From: Dyella flagellata
Lineage (GTDB): Bacteria; Pseudomonadota; Gammaproteobacteria; Xanthomonadales; Rhodanobacteraceae
Direction of reading: 5' to 3'
Assembly (NCBI RefSeq): GCF_030160275.1
Contig: NZ_BSOA01000006.1
Span: 1 to 64,000 of the forward strand
DNA: 64,000 nucleotides
Shown: piece by piece, positions 25,161 to 34,700 of the stretch
Numbering within the stretch: position 1 is the stretch's first letter
How the letters are laid out: each line of letters begins with the position of its first letter
Made by a program: the position numbers and the translations under genes
Notes under the pieces: generated by a model
What the model was told of the DNA's origin: nothing
Database searches by the model: none
Seen by the model: the letters and a program-made list of their open reading frames with translations, nothing else

Positions 25161-26297
25161 CTATTTGCCCAGCAGCAAGGACAGCGGCACGTTCACCCCT
25201 TCCACTACGGTAGGCACGGCCGCAGACCCGCGCGGCGCCGGGCCCTGCAGGCGAACCTGCAAGGCCAGATCGGTGCGCGAGTCCGCATGCTCCAGTGCCT
25301 CGGCGTAATCGATCGTGCCGGCTGAATAGAGCGCGTACAGCGCCTGATCGAAAGTCTGCATGCCGACTTCGCTGTTCTGCTTCATGGCTTCGCGGATGGT
25401 CGCGATCTCGCCTTTTTCGATCAGCTCGGAAATATAGGCGGTAACCAGCAGCAGTTCCACCGCCGGAACGCGGGTACCATCGACGGCGTGCAACAGCCGT
25501 TGCGAAATGACTGCCTTCAGATTGAGGGACAGGTCGATCAGCAACTGATGCCGCGCGGTATCGGGAAAGAAATTGAGTATGCGGTCGAGTGTCTGGTTGG
25601 CATTGTTGGCATGCAGCGTCGACAGGCACAAATGGCCGGTCTCGGCATAGGAGATGGCCTGCTGCATGGTTTCCCGGTCGCGGATTTCGCCGATCATGAT
25701 CACATGCGGCGCCTCGCGCATGGCATTGCGCAGCGCATTGGGATAGCTCAGCGTGTCGATGCCGACCTCGCGCTGGTCGACGATCGACTTGCGATGCTGA
25801 TGCAGGTATTCAATCGGGTCTTCGACGGTGAGGATGTGCCCGCTACGCTGGCTGTTGCGGTAATCGAGCATCGAGGCCAGGGTCGTCGATTTTCCCGAGC
25901 CGGTGGCCCCGACCACCAGCACCAATCCACGCGGCAACATCACCAGGTCGCGCAGTTTGGACGGCAGTCTCAGGCTGTCGATGTCCGGAATGTCCGTGGT
26001 GATGTAACGAATCGCGATCGCGACTTCGCCACGCTGCCGATAGATGTTGACTCGAAACCGGCCGATGCCTGCCGGCGCGATACCGAGATTCATCTCCAGG
26101 GTGGACTCGAACTCCTTCTGCTGACGATCGTTCATCAGCGAATAGGCAATCTCGTGGGTATCCATGGGGGAGAGCGCCTTGTCGCCGACAAAGCGCGACA
26201 CTCCCGCCACGACCAGCGCAGGTGGCGCGCCGTGGCTCAGGTAAAGGTCGGACGCGTGCTCCGTGGCCATGCTGGCAAGCAGATCGGATATGTCCAT
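25161..26297 (-). CDS. pilU: Type IV pilus retraction ATPase, PilU-like
   Basis: A 378-residue hexameric secretion-type ATPase. Walker A is VVGATGSGKSTTLASM, the Asp box is TVEDPIEYLHQHRKS, Walker B is HVIMIGEIRDRETM and the His box is HLCLSTLHANNANQTLDR. Length (about 378) fits PilU rather than PilT (about 345), but no pilT is adjacent, so a stand-alone PilT paralogue is possible. The start at 26297 (MDISDLLASM) has AAGAGGTGAGG upstream; the longer frame has no family similarity. Gap 26298-26588 holds only the divergent promoters. Confidence 0.85.
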   Translation of the reverse strand: MDISDLLASMATEHASDLYLSHGAPPALVVAGVSRFVGDKALSPMDTHEIAYSLMNDRQQKEFESTLEMNLGIAPAGIGRFRVNIYRQRGEVAIAIRYITTDIPDIDSLRLPSKLRDLVMLPRGLVLVVGATGSGKSTTLASMLDYRNSQRSGHILTVEDPIEYLHQHRKSIVDQREVGIDTLSYPNALRNAMREAPHVIMIGEIRDRETMQQAISYAETGHLCLSTLHANNANQTLDRILNFFPDTARHQLLIDLSLNLKAVISQRLLHAVDGTRVPAVELLLVTAYISELIEKGEIATIREAMKQNSEVGMQTFDQALYALYSAGTIDYAEALEHADSRTDLALQVRLQGPAPRGSAAVPTVVEGVNVPLSLLLGK

Positions 26298-26588
26298 GCC
26301 CTCACCTCTTGACGAAGGAAAACATCGAACCGGCGCTGGAGCGGACTGTAGAGCTTCGCCTGGCTGCCGGCAAGCGGCCGCCTGCCTGGTCGGCATCTAC
26401 CGGTCAACGCTCAAAGTAGGCTTACTGACAGGCCATGGATCGAATCCGTGCAACATTGCCTCGCGCATATTCCACGTGCAAAAGCCGTGAATATCCGTGG
26501 CGCCGCACCTGTCCTGTCCACGTCACAAAAGCGGCATACAGAACACTTATCGTTGATCGAACAACCCAAACTCAGGCGCGAGGCTCCC

Positions 26589-28688
26589 ATGGTCGAGATG
26601 AACCGCCGTAAGTTTCTTGCGTTGTCGATCAAAGCCGCTGCTCTTGGCGTCACCGGATACACACTGGGCGGCAACATCAAGCCGGCGCGAGCCGCTTCCA
26701 CCACCGCCGGTACGGGCAGTATCACCGACATCCGTCACGTGGTGATCCTGATGCAGGAGAACCGCAGCTTCGATCATTATTTCGGCACCCTGCAGGGCGT
26801 ACGCGGCTTTGGCGACCGCGCCGGCATCACGCTTTCCGGCGGCTATTCGGTCTTCGATCAACCAAACCTCTTGTCACGCCAATATCCCTGGGCGTTCAAC
26901 ACCACCTCGCCCACGTTCGGGCAAAGCAGCGAGATCCTCAGCCAATGCGATGGCAGCCTGGATCATTCGTGGTCGACCCAGCATGGGGCCTGGAACAACG
27001 GCAAGATGGATTCGTGGGTCATCGCCAAGGGCACGGTGCGCACGCTCGGCTATCTCACGCGCCAAGACATTCCGTTCCACTACGCCCTCGCCGATGCGTA
27101 CACCGTCTGCGACCACTACTTCTGTTCCATCCTCAGCGCCACCGGACCCAATCGCACTTACCTGTGGGGCGGCATGATCGACCCGTCGGGCAGCAACGGC
27201 GGCCCGGCCTACAACGGCGGCTCCGAATCCGGCCTCAGCTGGGAGACCTATGCCGAGGAACTGCAAGCTGCCGGCGTGAGCTGGAAGGTGTACCAGAACG
27301 CCGCCGACAACTTCGGCGACAACGGCCTGGCCTATTTCAGCCAGTTCGCCAACGCGCCCACGTCCAGCGCGCTGTATCAGCAAGGCATGGCCTCGGTGCC
27401 GGGCACCACCGGTTCCACACCCGACGATATTGCCTTGGCCATCCGCAACGACGTGCTCAACGGCACGCTGCCACAGGTGAGCTGGATCGTGGCCAGCCAG
27501 GATTTCTCCGAGCATCCCGACGCGCCGCCGAACAATGGCGCGCATTTCATCAACCTGGTGCTGCAGGCCCTGGCGGCCGACCAGGATACGTTGAACTCCA
27601 CGGCGCTGATCCTCAACTACGACGAGAATGACGGCTTCTTCGATCACGTCCCGCCACCGGTACCGCCCGGCGGCACGGCCGGCGAGTTCATTAGTGTGAA
27701 TGGCCAGACGCAACCGATCGGCATGGGTTTTCGCGTACCGATGATGATCTGCTCGCCGTGGACTCGCGGCGGCGTGGTCGATTCACAGATCTACGATCAC
27801 ACCTCGGTGATCCGCTTCCTGGAAACCTGGACCAGCGCCCTTGGCAAGCCGGCGATCTGCTCCTCGATCAGCGCGTGGCGGCGCCAAGTCAGCGGCGACC
27901 TTACCGGTGCCTTCGATTTCAACAACCCGATTTTGGGCTTGCCCACCAACTTGCCGGCCACCGATACCGTCATCAGTCGCAGCGGCACCTGTGATCCGCT
28001 GCCCAATCCCACCAACAGCAACGCACCCAACAGCCTCCCCGCACAGGAACCGGGTACGCGTACCGCGCGCGCCCTGCCCTACCAGCCGGATGCCAATATT
28101 TCTTCGGTCCAGTACGGTGCGAACGGCCAGATTCTGATCTGGATCCAGATGCTCAATGTTGGCCCCACCGCCACCCGCGCGGTACCGCTGGCGATTTATG
28201 CCAATGCCCATCGCAGCGGTGGTCCGTGGCAATACACGATCGACGCCTATGGCAACGGCAGCAATGGTTCGGTCCGCGATTTCTTCAATGTTGGCAGCGG
28301 CTATGGCAGCGGTAGCTACAACCTGAGCGTGATTGGCCCAAATCGCTTTCTGCGCCGTTTTGCCGGCAACCTCAACAACGCCGGCCAGAACTGCAGCGTC
28401 ACCTCATCCTATGCCATCGATCCCGTCTCCGGCCAATTGGCAATCTACTTCGCGCTGAGCAATGCCGGCAGCGCATCGGTCACCTTCACCATAGCCGCCA
28501 ACAACTACACGAGCGAAGGTCCCTGGACCTATGACGTCGCTGCCGGCGCGACGATCGATACCTACTTCGCCGCCGTGGCAAACACGAACGGCTGGTACGA
28601 CTTCACCCTCACACTCGCTAGCGATTCGAGCTGGATACGCCGTTACAGCGGACACTTGGAGACGGGGAACGCATCCGTGACGGGGTAG
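26589..28688 (+). CDS. Tat-exported phosphocholine-type phospholipase C
   Basis: A 699-residue secreted phosphoesterase. The N-terminus MVEMNRRKFLALSIKAAALG is a Tat signal (NRRKFL) with cleavage near PARAAS. The phosphoesterase domain begins RHVVILMQENRSFDHYFG and includes GVRGFGDR, SATGPNRTYLWGG, LNYDENDGFFDHVPPP and the GFRVPMMICSPW block. Two C-terminal beta domains (DUF756 type) follow at about 500-690. It probably hydrolyses phosphatidylcholine or sphingomyelin outside the inner membrane. The start at 26589 is chosen over an upstream in-frame ATG because the Tat motif begins there. The stop TAG is inside a REP palindrome. Confidence 0.92.
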   Translation: MVEMNRRKFLALSIKAAALGVTGYTLGGNIKPARAASTTAGTGSITDIRHVVILMQENRSFDHYFGTLQGVRGFGDRAGITLSGGYSVFDQPNLLSRQYPWAFNTTSPTFGQSSEILSQCDGSLDHSWSTQHGAWNNGKMDSWVIAKGTVRTLGYLTRQDIPFHYALADAYTVCDHYFCSILSATGPNRTYLWGGMIDPSGSNGGPAYNGGSESGLSWETYAEELQAAGVSWKVYQNAADNFGDNGLAYFSQFANAPTSSALYQQGMASVPGTTGSTPDDIALAIRNDVLNGTLPQVSWIVASQDFSEHPDAPPNNGAHFINLVLQALAADQDTLNSTALILNYDENDGFFDHVPPPVPPGGTAGEFISVNGQTQPIGMGFRVPMMICSPWTRGGVVDSQIYDHTSVIRFLETWTSALGKPAICSSISAWRRQVSGDLTGAFDFNNPILGLPTNLPATDTVISRSGTCDPLPNPTNSNAPNSLPAQEPGTRTARALPYQPDANISSVQYGANGQILIWIQMLNVGPTATRAVPLAIYANAHRSGGPWQYTIDAYGNGSNGSVRDFFNVGSGYGSGSYNLSVIGPNRFLRRFAGNLNNAGQNCSVTSSYAIDPVSGQLAIYFALSNAGSASVTFTIAANNYTSEGPWTYDVAAGATIDTYFAAVANTNGWYDFTLTLASDSSWIRRYSGHLETGNASVTG

Positions 28689-28751
28689 GCTGGGATGGCA
28701 ATCCCAGCGTGCTCGGTGCCTTGTGATGCTGGGATTGTCATCCCAGCCTAC
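28685..28751. repeat. Paired REP-like palindromes at the phospholipase 3' end
   Basis: GTAGGCTGGGAT-GGCA-ATCCCAGC and GCTGGGATTGTCATCCCAGC plus CTAC are two near-perfect elements separated by about 16 bases. TAG at 28686-28688 is the phospholipase stop codon. The pair separates the phospholipase from the convergent giant hydrolase. Confidence 0.8.
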
Positions 28752-28756
28752 TCGAC

Positions 28757-28784
28757 CCCTCCCCTGCTACACGCAGGAGAGGGG
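28757..28784. repeat. CCCCTCCCCTGC hairpin downstream of the giant hydrolase
   Basis: CCCCTCCCCTGC-TACAC-GCAGGAGAGGGG is an imperfect 12-bp stem with the same TACAC loop as 23545-23571. It lies eight bases after the minus-strand hydrolase stop and may end its mRNA. Confidence 0.6.
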
Positions 28785-28792
28785 CGATGGAT

Positions 28793-31700
28793 TTACCAAC
28801 CAATTCCCAATGCCATGTGTTCCGGCTGCTGGGTCACGATGGTCGTGCTCTGGTTGTTGTTGTCGTCATACGAGAAGCCGTAAGCCAGGCCCCCCACCGA
28901 GTGCTGGTGCCAGAACTGCGAATAGAAGTTGGCGGGCGAGGACTGGTAATAAGTCGAAGCCGTCGCCCAGTTCGCGGGGGTAAGCAGCACACCACGGTTT
29001 GTCGCTGCGCAGATCTGGTTTTCCAGCTGCAGCTGGATGGCGTTTTCGTCTTGCTGCTGGGCAGTGCTTCCCGTTACACCACTGGCCATCGTCCCGGCAC
29101 ACAACAACACATCCTGTGTGGACGGCTGCTGCACGACGAAGGTCTCACCGACATTGGCCGCAGCCGGATTGACTTCTTTAAAGGTCAAGGTCGATCCGGC
29201 GGCAGTGCCGCTGAACTGGCGGCCGTTGACGATTATGGTCAAAGGCGTGCTGCTGTACTGCGTCCATGCGCTGGCGATGTAGCTGTCAAAGTAGTTCGCA
29301 TGGGTTCCACCAGCGTTGAAGGTGGTTTCCGCCGGCGACAGGATGCGCAGGTTGCTCGGTGTCGGCGTATGGAAAGCCGCCGGCGTCTGGCTGAGGTACT
29401 CCTGGTCGAGGTTGGCGATCGACTCGTTGATGCCTACCTGCATGTGGTAGGTCTCGTTGGAGCCCCACACATCCAGCAGCAACGGCAGGCCGAACTGATT
29501 CACCTGGGTGGTATTGATGTAGATCCCACCGTTGGCGGCGTAGTTGAACTCGTACCAATCGTAGTGGACATTGATGCTGGGATCGGTGTTATTGAGCGGA
29601 TTGGGCCCGGCGTAGCCATTGTTGCCGCCGTTCGTGCCCGCCATGATCGACATGTACAACGGGCTTCCTTCGGAGACGTAGATGCGGCCGGAAGTCAGCG
29701 GCGGCAGCTTCAGCTGGTGGTTGGCCTGGGCAAGCGTGAACGCGTAGTTGGGATACGTCTGCCCGTTCGGTCCAACCAATGCATTGGCGGCTGTGTTGTC
29801 CGACACATTGGCTTTGGTGATCGTGCCATCGTAATTGACCCAGGACAGCGCGCCGGTGGCCGGATCATTGCCGAGAATCTCGACGTAGATCTGGCTGTCG
29901 GTCCACGCACCACCGGTATTGTTGTTGAGGTCGGTGACGATATAGCCGGGCGCGATCGTATAGCTGGGTGCAAGATTGACGCTCAACGTCGCGGCCGAAG
30001 AAGTGACGGATCCGGCGGAGTTGCTGGCCGTCACCGTGAAACTGCTGGCGTTGTCGGCATAGGTGGTTCCCGGCGTGGTGTAGCTTGCGCCGGTTGCCCC
30101 TGCGATGGCCGAGCCGTTCTTGTACCACTGATAAGTCGGTGAACTGCCGCTGGCCACTACGGAGAACGTGGCTGTCCGGCCGATCGTGACCGCCTGGTTG
30201 CCTGGGGCCGTGGTAATGGCCGGTGCCGTCGCGGTAGGCGGCCCCGATGTCGTAGCCATGGCGGTGTTGGAGGCTGGAGAAGTACCCGCCGCGTTGACCG
30301 CCTCGGCCGTATAGGAGTACGCGGTCGACGCCGTCAGGCCGGTATCGCTGTAGGTAGTTCCGGCAAGGCCATTCGCAACGGCAGTGCCATTGCGAATCAC
30401 CGTATACGTCACTCCCGACGTGGCCGACGCTGTCCAGCTCAGATCGACCTCGCTGGACGAAGCGGAGGTTGCCGCCAGGTTCGTCGGCGCCAGCGGAATC
30501 GACAAGGTGCTGGCGCTGCCTTGCGCAGTCGGCGCCGAGGTGCCGGCCGTATTGGAAGCCTCGACCACATAGTAGTAAGTGGTGTTCTGGGCAAGACCGG
30601 TGTCGGAGTAGCTGGTGCCGGCGGCCGTGGCGATCTGATTGGCACTGGAAGGCGTAAAGCCGGCTGTAGTGCTGCGGAAGATGTCATAGACCACGCCTGC
30701 GGCTGATGACGCCGCCCAGCTCAAGTTGATCTGGCTGGTGGAAGCCGGCGTCACGCTCAGTTGGCTGGGCGAGCCCGGCGGCGGCGCGACCACTTCGATA
30801 CCGTTGACCTCGGCATTGTCGGTGATCGTGGTGAACTGCAGCACGATCTGGCCCTGGGCATTGGCGGTCGTCGTAAACGGCTCGACGATGGCGACGTCCT
30901 GGCCACCGGCGGTCGCCACGATGTCGAAGTTGCTCAACACCTGCGTGCCGTTGATGCCCACGTTGAACACGCGTTGCCCCGCCTTGGTCCAGTAGAACTC
31001 GGCGAAGTGCAGGCGTACTACGTAGCTGGCTCCAGCAGTCAAACCCGGAAGCGTATAGCTGAAATTGTTGCCTACGCGCTGGTGCTGATACACCGACTGG
31101 GGAGCGGGATTCGTCACGCCAGCGGTATTGATCGTCGAGCCCGTGCCGGACGCCGCGCCACCGTTGAAGTACTCGTCGGCAACGTAACTGCCCGACGCGG
31201 AACCGCCCGCGCTGATCGCAAGCACATCCGAACCGCAACCCGATACGCAGTCCACATCGAACGTGGTTGCCGTCGCAGTGTTGGAAGCCATCGACGTACC
31301 CACCGAATCGACCGCTTCGATCGTGTAGGAGTACGTAGTGGAGGATGTCAGCCCGGTATCGTTATAGCTTGTTCCGCTCAGGTTATTGGCCACGGCCGTG
31401 CCGTTGCGGAAGACCGTGTACGTTACGCCCGACGTTGCCGAGGCCGTCCAGCCCAGATTGACCTGGCTGGAGGAAGCCACCGTTGCCGACAAATTCGACG
31501 GCGCATTGGGCGGTGTATTGGTCGCGCTTGCATTTTCGACTTCGATGCCGTTGACCTCGGCATTGTCCTTGACGGTGCTGAACTGCAGCACGATCTGGCC
31601 CTGCGCATTGGCAGTCGCCGCAAACTGTTCGGCAATGGCAATGTCCTGCCCACCTGCGGCCGCTAGCACATCGAAGTTGGTCAACACCTGGGTGCCGTTG

Positions 31701-34700
31701 ATGCTGACGTTGAACACACGCTGCCCCGCCTGGGTCCAGTAGAACTCGTCGAAGTGCAGACGCACTACGTAGCTGGTACCCGGCGTCAGGCCAGGAAGCG
31801 TGTAGGTGAAGTTGCCGAAGCGCTGATGCTGATAGACCGACTGCGGCGCGGGATTGGTCACCCCGTTGATATTGATCGTCGCATTGCTGCCCGACGCCGT
31901 GCCGCCATTGAAATCCGCATCGGCGGCGAAAGTGCCGGCAGCAGGGCCACCTGCGCTGATGGCAATGGCATCCGTACCGCCGCAGTTGGTGGTGCAGGTC
32001 GAGGCGGAGGTCGTCGCCGTAGCAGTATTGGAAGCCGCCGAAGCACCAGCCGCATCGCTGGCTTCAACGATGTAGTAGTACGTGGTACCGGCCGCTACGC
32101 TCGTATCCGAATAGGTGGATCCAGCCGATGTAGCCAGCTGACTGGCCGCAGAAGGAGTGAACCCGGCAAGCGTGCTGCGGTAGATGGTGTAACTGACCGT
32201 GCATGCACTGCCCGCCGTGCTCGCACCCCAGGCCAGGTTGACCTGGGTGGAGCCATTGGCACCTGCAGCCAAGGTTCCCGGCACACTCGGAGCGGCACTG
32301 CAGCTATTGACCTGCGCAGTGAGCGTGACGCCGTTGCTGTTGGTCGTGCCAAACACGTCACCGACAGCCACGCTGAAGACCGCGCCGTTATCGGCAGACG
32401 TAGTAGCTGGCGTCGTATAGCTGGCCGACGTCGCTCCTGCGATCGGGCTTCCGTTCTTGGACCACTGGTAGCTCAAGCTACCCAGGCCGGTCGCCGTCAC
32501 GCTAAAGGTCGCCGTCTGCCCGACAGCTACGGACTGGTTGATCGGCTGCACCGTAATCGTGGGCGCCGCGCCGGCGTCGGTACCGGAGGTGCACAACGTG
32601 GCGCCAGGATAGTTGTTGGTCACCTGGTAGGCCGAGGTGCCGTCGAAGCTCGCGACCGCGCTCTTGCTGGAATCGTTCGGGTCGGCCGTCGACGTCCACG
32701 TGCTCCAGGTTCCCGAGAAAGCGCAAGTCGCATTGTTTACGCCGCCGATGCTCTTCGCTTCCTGCTGCGTGGGCAATCGCATATTGATGCCCGCGCAATA
32801 GGTCTGCGCATTCACGCCGGTAAATTGCGAACCCGGCGTGGTATCCGTCATGACGGTGCGGGTCCAGGTCAAGCCGGTCAGGTTGTCCGTCACCAGGCTG
32901 GCGTTGGACGCATTGACGGTGTAGCGCTCCGATGCGCCGCCACATTGCGGCACGTTGTAGACCTGGAACTCATAGACCGAGTAGCCGTACTGCGTTGCGC
33001 GCTGAGTCCCGTTCAGCCGGACATAGCGGGCACTTACCGTCGGGAAGCTGAGTGTTTCCGTTCCGCCTGCACCGGTGGTGGTGCTGTAGGCCGTCTTCCA
33101 CGAACTCCCATCACTGCTGTAGAGGATCTGATACTGGGTCGCGTACGCGTTTTCCCAGTTGATGATGGCGGTATTGAAGGCTTGTACCGAACCCAGGTCG
33201 ACCTGCAGCCACGAGGGATCGACACCGGCAACCGCAGGTGTCGGCGGTGCGCCGGCAGTCGCCGAACCCCAACGCGAGGAAAGATTGCCGTCGACGGCGT
33301 TCTCCGGCCCCAGGCAATTGGTGCCCGAGTACGGCGGCGTGGTCGTTGCGTCGTTGCACGCGTTCTGCGTGCTGCTTGAAGTTGCCAGCGCGTCCAGGGC
33401 CAGGTTGACGCCAGGCGGTGCGAGCGTGATTTTTGCCGCATTGCTGGTGGCAGGCGCGCTAGCCGCATTGTTCACCGTCACTGTATACGTGCCAACGTTC
33501 GCGACGCTCACCGCAGGAATCGTGTACGTGAGGGTATTGGACTGTTGCGTTCCGCCACTGAGCACGGTGGCGGCACCGCCCGGAGGCGTGAACTGCCATT
33601 GATAGGTGTAGGGCGCAGACCCGGCAACCACCGCCGTAAACTGCACCGGCTCATTCACGGGCACGATGGTGCTGGCCGGCTGCGTGGCAAAGGACACCGG
33701 GGTGGCGGCATCGATCGTCACCACCGCAGTGGAGGACTGAACCGAACCGAGCGCGTTGCTGACCACAACATAGAAACTTGAGCTGCCAGCCGTGGTAAAC
33801 ACAGGCGTGGTGTACGAGACCTGAGTTGCACCGGAAATGGCGCCCGAGCCGACCTGATACCACTGGTAAGTGAGTGTCGGCGAACCCGTCGCCGCTACGG
33901 TCAGCGTGGCCGATTGCCCATCCACCACCGCTTGGGAAACCGGCTGCGTGGTGATGACCACGTTAGCGGGAGCATCAACGCTGAGAGTCACTGGCGTGGA
34001 TGTCACCGTGCCATAGCTGCTGGCGATCGTCACCGTAAAGGTGTCGCCGTTGTCCGCGGCAGCTGTTGCAGGCGTGGTGTACGTAGCGCTGGTAGCGCCG
34101 GCAATCGGGCCGTTTTTGTCGGACCACTGATAGCTGAGCGTGCCCGAGCCCGAGGCGACGACACTGAAGGTCGCCGGATAACCCGACGTGGCCGCCTCGT
34201 TCACCGGCGGAACGATGATCACCGGCGCTTGCGATTGCGAAGGCGCAACGGGTGCTACCGAGGTCAACGTCACGCTTGCGCTTTGCAGCCCAGGCGCCGT
34301 CGCAGTCACCGTGACGGTGCCAGGCGTAAACGTGCTACGCAGGGCGATCTTCTGCAAGCCGCCTTCGAAGTTCAGTTCCGGGTCGCCGGGCGAATGGAAG
34401 AACGCGTAAGGCAGGCCTTGGATCACGCTGCTGTTGGCCTTGGAAAACGCGTCCTGGTAGTAATTGGTCAAAGTTGGGTCGGCAACGAGCTGCTGTGTGC
34501 CGCCCATATAGGTGGCCGGCCCGGTGACTGAGAACGTGACATTGTCCGCGGCCGTCGGCACGAGGTTGCCGTTGGCGTCCTGTACCTCGGCAACCACGAA
34601 GGCTGCATCCGAACCATTGGCGGTCCACTGGAAAGCCGCGCCGTCCGGCTTGGTCAGATCGGGCACTACGCTGAGCACGATCTTGCTCTCTGCGCCAGCG

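Noticed and set aside
26400-26470. tRNA-like GGATCGAATCC segment
   Set aside because: The T-loop-like text is not accompanied by acceptor, D or anticodon stems.
28787-30142. 451-codon plus-strand frame opposite the giant hydrolase
   Set aside because: It is fully antisense to a gene with clear domains, its protein is low-complexity Arg/Gly/Val text without family features, and it arises from the GC-rich codon pattern. The same applies to 31754-33379.
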